Origin: Onchocerca volvulus
Taxonomy: Eukaryota > Nematoda > Chromadorea > Rhabditida > Onchocercidae
NCBI GenBank assembly: GCA_000499405.2
Contig: HG738137.1
Span: forward strand, 21,228,603 to 21,292,602
Direction: 5' to 3'
DNA: 64,000 nucleotides
The position numbers and the translations under genes were made by a program. Positions within the stretch are counted from its first letter, which is position 1. Each line of letters opens with the position of its first letter. Shown here piece by piece: positions 1-14,800 of the stretch. The notes beneath the pieces were generated by a model. It had not been told where the DNA came from. It made no database searches and worked only from the letters and a program-made list of their open reading frames with translations.

Positions 1-360
1 GGCGTGTGTTTTTATATGGATAGGGGCGCGTTGTTTAAGAACTTTCGGAAATTTAAGATTTTGAACAAACGAACATTTACATTTTTATTTATATAGACAA
101 GCTGGAGCTGATCAGCTTCAGCTAGTTTTATATATATATTTTCTGATTCATCAAGTCTTGACAATGTTGCTATTTGCATTGTTATGAATCTCGAAAGCTT
201 TACTAGGAGAAAGCAATGTATTGTGTTTTGACCTTCTAATCTGTATTTACTACTCTAGTTTCAGGTCAACTTTGCAATCCCGATTCTTTTCTAATCCAGA
301 AGATAGAAAAATATTTTTTGAAGAATGTACATCTTGCTTTCAATGCTTTGAGAAACTCAC

Positions 361-2888
361 TTCACAGGGAGTAACATTGCTTTTAAGTGGTTCATTGCAC
401 TGCCACGGTTCAAAGTTATGAATATGTAATAAACGTGTGGGCCGTCTAATCCACTTCAGTGCTTGCGTGGCTGTTACAAAATATACATTCGAGTTCTTTG
501 ATATCTGAAAGAATATGGCTGAAATCTCAAGAAAGAAGATCTACAGTAGGGCTGGTAATCAGTGAGCATAATTTAAAAGAGTCAAAAGAAAGAAAGCAAA
601 ATATAAACTATTTCTCAATACCAGTTAGTTACTATAGGGAGAATAGATGGAAAATGTTAATAAGAAATTCAATTGAATAAAGGAATTGGAATGTGACTGA
701 AACTGGTTGAAATGGTTGGGAGGAGAATCAAAATATATCCGACATCTTTGTAGATGGCGACGTTTCAATTATTTTCTTTAATTTTCACGCATCTTACCCT
801 TACCGACAATATTCACAACCTTTTTTTAATATTTAAAATCAATTTAATAATACAAAATGTAAGTACGTTTTTGTAGAACTACATCATCTTTAATAAAATA
901 TAAAAGAAATCTAAGCACTGCCGTATTCAACAGTTGTCCAAATTTAAGGTTAAAAGCAAAAACAAAAGTTATGCAATTACTTTTTCGATGAATAATTTGA
1001 GGGCAATAATGGTTCCTTCATTTGATAATGCATCGAGGAAGTCATTATCAACAGTTAACAAATACGGAGCTCTATTGTAATTATATGAACGATTGAAATT
1101 CATTTCCAATATCTCCGCAACATCCAAAGGAGAATCGTCACGCTACAAATGCAAAAACTTTAAGACTTAATTTCGCCAATGCTGGACACGCATTTTAATA
1201 TCCACACTAAGCCTAATGCTTTTCTTTTTTCCGATTATCTAAAAGATTTGATATGAAATGGAGAGGAAAATCCGTTTTTTTTTTTTTATCATTTTGATAT
1301 TCGATTCTTGCTCAACTCACTCCAGTCATTTCATTTTCTCCAGAAATACCTTACCATCATCTATGATTTCTATTTCATCTTTGCAAAAAAATCAACAATA
1401 CAATTCATTACGTAAATTTTAATGAAAGAATATCTTTCGAAGAAAATGAACAAAATAAGTTCAAATTATATTTCATTGTACTATTTTCTATTTCTAATTT
1501 ATTGAATAAATTTCCGCATTGTTTTTATTCTACTTATAAGCGGAATAAAAGCCTGAATTAAACTGAACATTTTCTGGTAAATAAAGAAAACATGCGCGGA
1601 TAGCTTCTTTCAGCATGCTGAATTCCTTTTGCGAGCCTAAAGCAGTAAAACGATTTATTGGTATTTCCCAAACATTTGGATGAGCTCTCTTCGGGCAGTT
1701 ACTTGATGAACACTTCCAGGCTGTATTATATGCTAGTGTTTGTGGCCAATATGGTCCATCGCTTACACTCATTGTATTATCATAGAGGAAGCCAAACTTC
1801 TCCATCATATCAAATTGATTATCGCCTAAAAATGTCTATACAATGTTCTCTAATTGATCACTGATAATACAGCGATTCATTCTGTTTTCGCCCTTAATAT
1901 GATCGTCTTCCCATTCCTTTATGATCGGTACAATCAATCAATCAATACAATGGATACATAATTATGATTATATAATTATAATCATTTGCATGAATTTGAC
2001 CTTCATTCCTTACCTCCTAACTCGAGCTGCGGGGCTCGCATACCAATAATGTCATCTGCAGTCGCGTAACTGAAATGTCGTAGTGCATCACGCATGCCAA
2101 CCATTTCTTTCCTCCAACCTTCCACTGTTTCGTTACCCAAATTTCTATGCCTGAATAAAAACTTGAATATTTGTAGGTTTCTTTTCGGAATTTCAAAAAT
2201 CCTTCGGATTAATAAAAATAAATGAATGAATCGGTTACTAGCAATAAAAACAAAGAAAGTTTTGAAAAATTAAAAGCTTCGAAAAAGGACATATTGTTGG
2301 ATTATCAGAAATACGACTATTTGTTAATTTCATTTCTACAATGCCACCTTACAGAATTAAAAACTTATAAATGTGCATTTTTAGCAAATAGTTAATCAAA
2401 ATTTAAGATAGCTTTTTCTCTCTCTGCCTAAATTAATGTCACCCTCTTTGTCATTTCCCATTACAGAACTTCATATTTTTTGTCTTAAATTTCATCGGCC
2501 AAAACTCACGTTATTGAATTTACAGCGATTTCATGACCATTACTTATTAACCATTGAGTTTGATCATAATTATTCCACTCATTGGACACAAAAAAAGTAC
2601 CTTTTATAGGACAGCCATTCGGATTCCTAAATCGCACTCTGTTTCATTATAATAGATACCAAATTACATCCATCAAACAATTATAGAAAAAAAAAAGAAG
2701 CAGGAAACATAAAGTTGCAGGCCGAAATTTCAGTTTTATTTAACAACAAATTTGGATACCGGTACTTTCCATTGAACAGTGATTTGTATAGAGCGAATGT
2801 TCGATCAGTTACTGGGCCATCGAATGTTAAGAGAATTATTTGTGGCACATTTGTTGCCAATAATCCACCAGGAATTTCCAATCCAGAC
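361..2888 (-). CDS. Polysaccharide-deacetylase (NodB-like) domain exons
   Basis: C-terminal enzyme-fold part of the EB/deacetylase gene in seven exons with matching phases. The domain opens with GLEIPGGLLATNVPQ and the motif-1 strand ILLTFDG (about 2810-2850). It continues through GTFFVSNEWNNYD and GHEIAVNSITH (2510-2626), GMRAPQLELGGDNQF (2014-2150 into 1825), WPQTLAYN and NVWEIPINRF (1569-1825), NYNRAPYLLTVDNDFL (981-1142), and VYFVTATQALKWI (361-504). Order and spacing match animal chitin deacetylases of carbohydrate esterase family 4. Active enzymes have TFDD, HS[IT]TH and an L-x-H motif 5. Here these read TFDG, NSITH and LLTVDND, so two of the three metal ligands and the catalytic histidine appear lost. 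I infer a non-catalytic chitin-binding or structural role. Confidence 0.9.
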
Positions 2889-5800
2889 CTTAAAGCGGAA
2901 TGTATTATGAATTCAGAATCTCATCCCTTTTGAACATCCACTTCGATGTATGACGACGGGCTTTTGCCTTTCGTCCTTTCCCATTTTCATTTTTCTCATT
3001 TTTCAGCAGAATTCCATTTTCACAATTTGTTTCTTGTCGGTCAGAATTTGTTTTCCCGCGAATTCTACACCAACGTCATTTAACAGGTCAAAACCCAACT
3101 TTTATTGATAACTTATCGTCTGTACTGGGAATGTTGAGCTATCACATATCGTTTTACGGTCAAGCAAATGAACCTTTATATTATATGCTTACTTTGAGCA
3201 GAAACAGTTGGGTAGTAAGCATGAATCAGTTGTCGGACAATCCTTCAGTGGTTGCGAATTGGGAATGATTTGCGGAGTAATTCTTCGGAAATATTTTGGT
3301 TGACCTATCAATGAATGAGAAATGATGGTGAAATTGATCGTAAACTTTACAATTTGCTGCTACTGTACTCATAAGGCATGTACATTTCCCCTCAGAAAGT
3401 TATCCATCAACATTCATACATGATGCATCGATAAAACATAGAACGAGTGGTGCTTGACAAGTGAGTAAATATGAAATGAAAGTGTCAAAGTTCAAGCCAA
3501 AAAAAAAACGAACAAAAAAAAGTTCAAAATGAGGTTGATAAAGTTTTCAGAAAACGCCTACAAAATGACATAGAAATCCTTATTACTTACTTATCACGTT
3601 ATTTTCATGCTGTTAAGATGACAAATTAAAAGGATCGATTGTATATTAGTAATAAAAGAAAAGCTGATTTCATAAATAAATTGAACAAAAATTGCTGATA
3701 GTGCAAACCCCAACAGTGTGAATATGCACTGCAATCACTGAATAAATAATCATAAGGAATCACATTTCTAAGATACCACGAATCATCACTGTGAGCGAAT
3801 CCAGAATCCAACATCTCACTAGAAGCCAGAAAGTACTGGAAAGTGAGTCCAGAATCCAACATTTTACTAGAAGTGAGGAGGTATTAAAATTTAAATATAA
3901 ACATTCTACATATATATAATATTAAAACACTTTTAAAATTCGAAATGAATTTAGAAACAGATGCAATTGACGGTATACTATTTGAAGTGAACGTAATGCC
4001 ACTGGGATATTGGCACATACCAGTGATAGAAGTTGATCCATCACTGCATACAATATCTTTTATAGGATAAGATTTACCGTTCCTGCTAAAAAATAGTAAT
4101 CTTTGCCAATGGAATCATCTAAGAGACGATGATTAGTACGAAAATCGCAAAATATCCATGCATAACAAAATTAATCAGTAAATTGACTGCTGAACGACGC
4201 AAACAACGTTTCGGAATACTGTTATTCGGAACTTTTTTCAACCGTAAAAACAAGATAAAGGTAGAAAGGTCATGACAAATTATAAATTATAGATTTTACT
4301 TTCATCAGTTAGTTTGATTCAAAAAACAGAAATGTAAAAGCTTAGAACTTATGATATCATCAAAATGAAAGATATTTGTTGCCGACAGCGGAACAAAGTT
4401 CACTGATGCATATGGCCATATTACTGCAAGTTGATTCTTTTTCATCATTGCTATCCCTTTGTCGGATACAATTGTTTTTACTGAAATATCGATTTCAATA
4501 TATTTTGATGCAAGTAAAAGTGGAGTATTATGTTGGTAATTCTGCTTTTCTTTTTTTCTTTTTTTTTTTTTTTTTTTGGAAAACTTAGCAAATTGAAAAA
4601 TTTCCAGAATATGGATGTAGTTGAATTTCTGCACGTATTCGTCATTAATTAGATTACTTGCGACATATTGGCAAATGCTATGAAAACACAAAAACCATCG
4701 TTGGATTCCACGTGGTGTCATCACGTGTTGACAATCAGAATCTGTTGATGTGTGTTGGATTAGAATGAAAGTGAGAATTGAATATAAAGAACAACCGATT
4801 GATATAAGTGAAAACACATCCATCTTCTAGTAGAAACAATCGAATTTTCGATATTTTACAAAAAGAAATGCAAATGATTAAAGATTATCTGTGCAGTGAT
4901 AATAATAATAAACATAATGGATAAGCTGAACGAAATTCTCGTATTGATATTGATCTTTTCATCAGATTGAACATTTGTATGATACATGTACATAGTGCTA
5001 ACAAGGCTGAAATCAAGCTGATCTATTTGTTGCAAGAAGAATGATGGGATTCATACTATGCTGAATTAGGGTCTGAATTAGAGTAATTTTAGACGTAAGA
5101 ATCCTCAAGAATATGATTTCACTCTTCGTAAATCATAAAAGCTTTATCTTTTGTAAAGATTTTCGAAGAAAATTTGTTGAACAGACTTTTTGAAATGCAT
5201 TTGCAGTAATTATTGGACAAACTTGTGCATTCATTTAGCCTATTTTATAGATTTCTCTCAATGCTTCTAAAAATTCTATTACAGTTTTTGGTTTTTTTTT
5301 TTCTTATTAAAATATACTTCCTGGTTGTGGTGAAATATTCAGAAGTGATGCAAAAATGGGTAATGAAAGAATTTTTGGAAAAAAAGAAGGATTAAAGAGA
5401 TGATAATTCCTTATTTTCTTTTAGAAAGTAAAATTATTCAGAAACGGAGATTGAGGAGTCAAATTAGATGAAATAGTCATTATTCTTAAATGATCATTAC
5501 GAATGACATTCCAGAAACCATTCCCTTAATTATCGCGATACTTTGTTCTTTTCTCACTTATTGTTTAAAAATGTGAAAGGAAGGAAACGTAAAGCAATGT
5601 TTCTATTTGAAGATTCATTTCTTTATCACAAAATTGTTGTCAAATGACAAATCACTGCTCGTCCAAACTAAATTCAATATCATCTACGATGCATTGTTCT
5701 TTATCAACACACATTTTTTTTGCATGTTATTAAGATGAATTGGAGCATGCAGAAGTATGCATGCAGTATGCAGAAATGAGAGAACTATTTGAATTCGAAA

Positions 5801-8800
5801 TAAAGTTTGATAAAGTTTATAAAAAGAATTTTTGCACAAGTTTTTGTCGATTCTTCTGAACACGAAAACTACCAAAGTTACATCGACATTTGTCTCGAAT
5901 TTAAATACCTTTATTAATGCACTGATTGAATTGTCGTGCAGTACAATGATCAGCATGTGGAATTACTTCTGCGTTAACACTGTTTCGATGAGTATCTCGC
6001 TTTACTCGCAAGTATACTTAATTCAATTTAAATTTAAATTTACTGATTTAACTTTTTCCCTGCACATATATGTCTTCCTTTTTGTGATTCGATTTAAAAT
6101 GACAGAGAAAAGCTTTGAAGAATGGAGCAGTTTATATTTGATTTGAAGAAAACAATCAATAGCCATAATTAATAATTAATTTTGGAAAAGTAAAAAAAAA
6201 GTGAGACAATTTCACCATCTCATCTTTCCTTCTTGAGATTACGAATTATTATTGAATCGAGCCAGAATGTGAGAGTTAATTTAGCTTGTTATGTTCCGTT
6301 TTTTTCCCATAAACCTTCTAGAATTTGATGATTTGCAGTAGATTTAAAAAATGAAATTAACGTCATGCTTTCTCATCAAAATGATCTTCCCAACTGTTTT
6401 GTTGACAATGAAGTTCAAAAAGTTAAAGTACAATAATCACCGAAAAAAACTATGCTAAACTTAGGCAGAAATGCAAACATTTGCAGCGTTGATACATGCA
6501 TATTTGAATGCTAAATATGTCGTGCATGCAATACATTTCACACAACACAGCATGCCATGCAAATGCAGTACCGTACGGTAAAAGTGCATGGAAGTCGTAC
6601 AATGCCCTTTGAGTTCTAAATTTTAATTTCTTAAGTTTTTCAAGTATAACTAACTTTTCGAATGAATTTATAGAGCCTTGTTGATAAGGAAAACAGCAAG
6701 TGAAAACCATAAAAGGTTAAATTTATCGCCTAAATTGATCCATTCGAGAGAAAATATTACTGCTTACTGATAACGGATAAACTATTGTCGTCACGAAAAC
6801 CTTTAGCACATTCATTATCAATGATATTGTTCCGTTCCGGTGGGCATGTGCATATTCCTTGGACACATATCGAAAATCCAGTGCACGTTTCTCCATTAAA
6901 ACATGACATTCCTGGACTTGATTCTTAAAAATTGCAAATTACGGTAAAAAGATCAAAATTCGAAACTTAACAATCCTCATTTCCTTCATTCTTCAAACTT
7001 AATACATCTTTTTTAAATGAGAATGAATTGATAATAGATCTATAGCGTATTAAAATATCTTCAGCAAATTTGTCATCCAACTCGTAGCACAAAAAATTCT
7101 GATTGCAAATGAGAAATGAGATGAAATGTTGAGAAATGTCCTGAAAAAGACTGTAAAAGAAACAAACCAATATGAACAGGTATACAGAAACCATATCGAG
7201 ACATCGCGGTACCTGAGATACAACTGCATAAACCATCGATACATTCAGCCCGAGAAGGACATTGTTGGGATGTTTGACATCGAACTATAACAATACAGTA
7301 CTTTTTCAATAAGAATGATTCGAATCTTGCAATTAACACCAGTGATTTCAATTCAAACTAAGCTTTAGAAACGCTAAAAGTTTACTTATATAAATTTTGA
7401 AAATCCATTTCAAAATCTAAAGACTTTGGAAAGAAAGACTTTATGTGAAATAAATCAGAGAAACAAATAGATAAACAATGAGATTGAGTAATGCTTTAAA
7501 TTTCATTGTTGAATGCATGTTTGGCATGCATTTCTGAGGGATTTCATAAATTTTATTAAAAATATTCTTTTAATTAAATTAGAAATATCATAAATGCATG
7601 GAACTCACATACCATCAGTCATTAGTTAGATTCCACCTAATGACATATAGTAAGATTTCCCATCATTACGACGGATGCAGCACGCTATGTAAATTTATAC
7701 TTAAATGAGATGGAGGTACCAATAAAAATTAGTATATATTTGTTGAAAGTGATGACTTTGAAAAGTTTCTTGATTAGCCAAATTCGAAATACGAGAAGAA
7801 GCAGAAGCAAAATAGAAGGAAACTAAAGATTAAAGAAGAGAAAAGAAGCAAATAATTGTAATTTCCATCGTTCGTTTTTGGATATCATCAAGATAGATTC
7901 GTACTGAATCAAACCGTCTGTTCTTCATCATTCTAGTGAAAGGAAATAAAATAGAGACGAACTACTCATCGATGCTACACTTTTCGGCTCCATCTGTGAT
8001 TGCACTGTTGGCCACACTCCTTGGACACTCGAAACCCGACTGGCTGCTATTGTGGTAGCTTCTGCAGAGATAGGTTGAATTGCAGTTGTTGCTGATAGTG
8101 AACGGGTTGTTTGTGATTTGATCGGTGACGTTGAGTACGTTAACGCCGAATAATCGCCGTGCAGTAATCTCTCCAATTGTCGCAAGCGATTCACTTAAAC
8201 TGTTGAAATAGCAAGCAAGTAAACGAAAATAAGCAAACAAAAAAAAAAATATCATGATAAGAGAGTTAATTCAATCCAAAACATGACGAATTATCAGTAT
8301 CCTATAAAAGTCCGCCTTTGCAACCAATGCTTTGCGGTACTTTTGCCTTTCATTTCTTTCACAAAACTTTTTTGCTTTAAACTTTTGCAAAAGAAAAAAA
8401 AATTAAGATTCTGAATTTCTATAATAATTAAATAAAGCGTTGCGTTCGCTTAGCACAAAATATTGAAAATCTAGTCTATTTAGCAATTGGTTTGCGCTTA
8501 ATCTAAAGATTCATTGATGTTAGACAAAAAAGTTTTTTCTTTTCTGCAAATTTACAAAAAGTAAGCAATTAATATAGTACAAAAAGAAGTACCGAAGCTT
8601 ACCATCGATCATAAATTTACATTCGGTATCAGAGATACGAGTACCGAGAGGACAATTGCAGACACCGTTATGACAAATTGAGAAAAATAAACAGAGTGTT
8701 GTTTCATTACATACGCCACCTGATATGTTCACGATCATTTCAGTTTGCCGACTTGACGGGATACGTTCTACTCCAGCGTCGACTAATGGTAAAGCTGAGA

Positions 8801-11800
8801 ACAGTGCAGAATCAGAATCCAGGCTTCTCTCGTCTGAATCAGTTTCTATTCCTGAATCTACTACTCCATTTGCTGCCATTTCATTGATTTTACTATTGTC
8901 GGCGATATTGTTGTTCATGGCAGTAATTGTTGTTGTTGTTGGAATTATTGTTTGCAGATGAGTTTTGGGAAATGTTACTGCTACTGGAATACATTCTATA
9001 TCTCCAAACATACGATATCCAGGAAGACAAACGCATATTCCGTTATGACATACTGCATTACGTATCATACACTCTTGGTTTGTCGTACATCGACCACCAA
9101 TACGATGATCCACTGAGAAAATCGATTATCAAAGAACGGAAAAATTAACAACACTTTTCCTCTTTCAGTTAAACATTTTTGAAATCTAAAAAAGGCGATA
9201 AGAAACAAAGAAGCCTAGCCATGCAAATGCATATTGATCGCAGCAAAAAAAAAAATTTCACGTTCGCTTTGTAAGATCAAAATTTTAGAATTGAAAGAAG
9301 GCGAAAGACACTTTCAAATATATTCATATCTTCTTTAAAATTCGAAAAATTATTAACTAGAAAAATCTTTCTTACATGAATTCTGGGACATTTGCAAACA
9401 TAGGCCATCTTTCATGATCATATTAAAGGGACAAATACACTGATAGCCAAGACAGTAAGAGCCACCCTTGCAATCATTGTTATTTTCGCAACGATTCAGA
9501 CGGATTGTCACTCGATTTACATTGATTACGGTACCATTCAGTGATTCGCTCAACATATCCTCATTTCGATTAAAAACTTGCTGTGGCGGAAATGTGAAAA
9601 ACGGATGCTCTAAATGGACAGATAAGATAAGAAATTGCATGGAACATAACCGAGCTTTTCAAAAATTGATTGTTATTAAAAATATAATAATTACCGTTAG
9701 CGAATTCACATCTTCCATTTTGCAAGATGGTATCCGCAGGACATCGACACAATCCATCAATAACATTGCAGAATGATCCACCGACACAAAGCTCACCTCT
9801 GCTACAGGGAGAATTAGGCTCAGCTGAAAATAGAAATATATCGAGTTCCAAATTAAATTCCAATGAAAAAAGAGTTTTTAATTAATTAATGATATTTTAG
9901 ATGTAATAACAATCATCCCTATTTTAAATCAACCGATTAATAAGTACAAAGATTATAAAGAAATATTGCTAAAATGATGAATGGAGATAAAGAAAATTTG
10001 CCTTGATATCTGGTGTACTTCTCGGTTTCAGTATCTTCTGTAACACAGTTGCCCTTTCTGGATACTTCACCATCAGGACATAAACATGAACCATTGATAC
10101 AGACATAATTTGATGTGCAAGTTTCGCCATTAAGGCATGACTCTCCGGGTCCGGCAAATACCATTTGACATCTTCCACCAGTGAAAATCTCACCTGCCGG
10201 GCAATGACATCTATAAATTCATTCAATTTACGGCATTTCATTAAACTAAAACAATCTAAAGAATATTTCTGTTCCGGTTTTTTTGGCTATACCTTATATT
10301 CACAATTAGCTTTTCTTCAGTCTCCAAAATAAATATTTTCTTTCATTTCAAAATGCAAAATATACAGATAAGATTAGGGAAATAAATTTTCAGAATATTT
10401 AGTTCCAAAATTTCAAAAATTGAGAAAGGCTATTCTTGAAAAAATTCCTTTTATTTTCTAACTTTTCATTTAAAAAAGATGAAAATCTTGCCTGTTTGCG
10501 ATGCATTTCGTACCAACCATACAATCTGCATTGGTAATGCATCCTTTGATTGGTGATATTAACGCACGAGTGAACATTGGTATGCAGGATTGATTCCGAT
10601 ATTGAAATCCATCTGAAATGCAACCATTCTTAGAGACAGCTAATTAATTCATCGAATAAGGGAATAAGGTGAAACTTCCAGGGGAGGTATTGCACAAATA
10701 TAACATCAATGAATAGCAGTAAAATTACTTAATTAGTTCATATTTTAAAAGCCTTCAAACCTTGGCAAATACAAAGACCGCTTTGTTGATCGCAGTAAGA
10801 GTTTCCTGTGCACTGCAAAGAATTCGAACATTTACCAAGTGAATCTGTAACAAAATTTGCTATTCAAAGCATTTGAAAACTTTTTGTAAATTCCGATTGA
10901 GATGTCAATCAATCGAGAAAAGATGATATTATTATTAATCAGATAGCTAAAATTTGAGTATTAATTGTCCAAGAAAATGTTACCTGTTGTTGTTAATATG
11001 CACTGTCCACTACTTGAGAATATTCCCTGCGGACACTGACAAATTCCATTAATGCAAAGTAAATTATCAGTGCATGTCTCGCCATTTCTGCACGTCTCTT
11101 CATAGTTTTCTGAAAAGTGAAAAAATTCTGAATATTAAGTTCTACCTGGTTTTCTGGCAACATTTTTTGTTTTTAGCAATGAATCTTTGATTTTTGGAAT
11201 ACTTTTGCAAGAAAGTTTGTAAGTACCGAATTCTCAAGATGAACTTTTAATAAGAAAACATATTTCTAATAAGTGAATGAAATCGGTTGTTTATGATATA
11301 TCATCGTGCATAAATTGCAAACTTATTAGAAAATTCTGGAAAAGGAAAAAGTTCTGAATATCAAATTCTATCATGTTTTCAGAAAAAAAGAAGCCATTCA
11401 AAAAGCAAACTTTTTTGTTCAGCTAAGCATAGACCATTTTGGTTCGTTGTGCCAGGCGGACACAAACAGATCTAAAAATGATTATTCTCAGAATTATCAT
11501 TCATCATTTGCAAAACATGCAGAAGAGAATATCAGCAATATAAGTTAGAAAAGATCTCAAAATCGAACCGATTTAAGACATATTGATCCGCCATCACAAA
11601 ATTCTCCATTAGCACAACTGTTCCCGACACCGACGGATGTAGAGTAACGACATTCCTCATTCTATAATTGTCTTTTTTAAAATAAAATTACTAGGTATTA
11701 CAGATGATCTCAAAGAAATATGAATATTTGTAGGTGCATTGATTAACCTGTAAAACCATGCCCATTGGGCACTGGCAAATGCCATCAATGCAAGTTGCAA

Positions 11801-14800
11801 GTCCAAGACAAGTCTGAGTAGATTTACAACGAGAACCAACGGGAACTTTTCGTTCTGATATGCATTCGCCAGATTTCGGCACTGTTCCAAATGGACATTC
11901 ACAGATGCCAAAAAGACAGGTTGAACCGCCCGAACATTGTTCATTTCCAGTTGGACAGGAATCTCCCAACGATACTTGAATTGAACATTTATAAATTTAA
12001 CTTGAAAAATACGTTGTAAACAGTAAATCAAACAGAATATTTCGACTTGTGCATCATTTCTGTGTAATTTAGCATATCCTTTTCTTTAAATAATTTTTAT
12101 TCTAAATTCTTTTTAAAGCATAGCATTCTCTGATCACTGAACGATTTGAAAGAGTTCTGGTTAGAGGTCAGTTCATTTACTTCGAACAACAAACACAACG
12201 ATACCTGCAGGCGATACTTCACAGATTCCATTTACAGGTTCTTTGAAGTCAGGGCATTCACATATGTCTGCAATACAGATGGAACCTCCGCCGCATTCTA
12301 CAGTTGAGTTACATGTCGAACTTGGCGGTACTGTCGCAAGCAGAACACATTCTTCGTTCATTTCGATATAACCTGCTGGACATATGCAAATACCGGCGTG
12401 ACAGAATGATCCACCTAAGCAAACTTGGCCAGTACTACATGATTGCATTGGTGCAACTTTTCCTGCAAAGTTTCTTACTTCTTATCAATTTTATAAATTT
12501 CCTCAAAGCAGATGAAATGATTGGATTACAACTTATCATTTATCATTGATAGTAACGAAATGATTGGACGGCAACACTTATTAGTACACTTATCATTTAT
12601 AAACTACATTTCTTATCTCAGAATTCATTCTAGAAATCCATCTGTAAACTAACACTATCATTTCACTTAGATTCATTTTAGCTTGATTTTACGGCTCTTA
12701 GAGTGAACTGAAATCAGTGTAACATTAGAGCAAAAAGAAATTGAAATTAACCATTCTTTCATTCTCTTATACTTCTTTTTGCAATTTGTAAGAAATCTTA
12801 CGCTTAATCAAAATTACTATTAAAAACACATATTATTATCGAAGTAATAAGACTAAATTGTGCATTTCGATGCTTTCTTTTTTGATATTGATTTCATACT
12901 CTCTCGAAATGACCAAGATATGCTACATATTATTTTCTATGAGTAATCAGAACTTTGTTTTGGAGATACTTACTTTGACGGCACAATCCATTCCTAATCA
13001 TCATTGATGATGGACAAACACAAATATTGTTGACACATCTGAATCCTCCCATACATTGTGAATCCACAATACAGCTTTCTCCTGGTGGCATTTGATCATG
13101 ACATTTATCGTTATGCTCAATTTGTGTTGAACTACATCCTAAAATTAGTCAGTCTATTAGGGATTATTTAAATTACCTATCAATTCACTGAATAATTAAA
13201 ACTAGCTTTTAAGATATATACTTTTACAATAGCTTACATTTGAATAACTGTATAATTATAATCGAAAGTTTAAAATATTAAAAGAAAAGCATTTAATTTC
13301 TTCAAACAACCTTTTCTGCATATTCCGTTATGACCGACAATATGATCTCGAGGACAACTTTCAGCACATCTGTCACCTGTGAATACTTTACCCCCAAAAC
13401 AACGACAAATACCTCGAATACAAATCATTTCGGAATCATGCGTTTGACATTGTGATGAGTATTGGCATTTTCCTCCTGGTTTAATAGCTGAAAAAAAATT
13501 TGAATCCTAGCTACTGATACTTTGACATTTTTCATTTTTTTTTTGTTTTTTTTTTTTTTTTTTTTTTTGTTAATTAGTTAGATTGAACAATATTAATTTG
13601 AAGGTGGAAGAATCTTAGCTAGATTTCACTTCCCATTAGTGATTAATCTTGCAAATTAATATATGTTATCAAAGAAATGTTGTCAATGAAGCGAAGTATA
13701 CTTGAAACTTACTACATTATCGCGAAGCAAAGTAAACCTGGTATGCATTGTCCAATTACTGCAGAAAATGTCATGCTTGTTGGACATTGCTCACCACATG
13801 TTCCATCAACCGGTATCAGCTTATCAGGACAGGTACACCTATGTCGAAAACAATACGTGTTATCAGCAACTGTCGAGCACTGTATTGAATGAGTGCAACC
13901 ATTCGCCCCGGGTGATAACACTAAGATTCGGAATTTTTCTTTTTCGAAGCATTCAAATGATGTCAAAAATAATGGGTTCATAGGCATTGCTTTAGTATAA
14001 ATGCTTTAAAATTGCTAGATAAAAATACAGTGTCAACTGAGGCAATTGCTTTCCATCACCAAATCTTTTCTCAAACCGTGGAATCGGGAGATTGGAAATA
14101 TTGGGAAATCATTTGTTGGACTCTTTTTGATTTTGCCTTTCAGCAATGAACACTAATTTCTACTTCTGGCCAAGATATTGTACCTTGCATACATTCGCCC
14201 ATTTCAGGTACCCAAACATAGCCATGTACAGCACATTTCGGGTCCGTGAAAGTGCATGAATTTCCATTAAATTTCATTCCCAAAGCGCATTTGCATCTTA
14301 ATTTTTGACAAAATGCGCCTGGTTCAACTGCTGCACATTGTTCGGAGTACTGACAAGGTTCACTAGGTAGCCGTGCTGAAAAACAATCAATCAATAGTAA
14401 TGTTTAAATTAGAAAGTTTGAAAACGGCAAAAGCTTACTTGTCATGCAATTGCTAACTTCTTGTATGTATACTTGCTGTATCGGACATAAAGATGAGAAG
14501 GCTGTTCCGTTCACTGAAATGATTAAAATTACCGAAATTTCATTAAATTTCTAGTTTTTATAAAATTCCACACAACAACCAGAAAAATTCTCAGAAGTAA
14601 TAACTGTAATTTGATATGAATTTATATGAAATATTATTTTTACTTCATCGATATTTACTGTATTTAGCATTTCTCCTTTATAGTGAGCTAACGGAAATTC
14701 GGAGCAATCCTTTTTAATGATAGCTCGTGATATTCATACATAGTGCAACAGTTATTCATTTTATTGAATAATGTAATTAATTAGGTATTATGGCGATAGC

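Noticed and set aside
1529..1569. Extension of the WEIP exon to a donor near 1530
   Set aside because: That donor leaves the wrong phase for the exon at 1142. The donor at 1569/1568 (LPEN/gttcag) is in phase 0 and gives a family-like junction.
2880..2960. Apparent one-base frameshift upstream of the deacetylase domain
   Set aside because: The exon starting at 2888 joins the exon ending at 3193 in matching phase (AA plus G) and restores the family sequence, so no frameshift is needed.
4305..4823. 172-codon open frame containing a lysine run, as one exon
   Set aside because: It runs through a poly(T)/poly(A) tract near 4553-4578. Only its beginning (4732 downward) has a cysteine pattern and a matching acceptor.
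7962..8255. Alternative reading frame with cysteines over the 7966-8193 exon
   Set aside because: Phase from both neighbours fixes the Ser/Thr-rich frame; the cysteine-bearing frame ends in a stop and does not connect.
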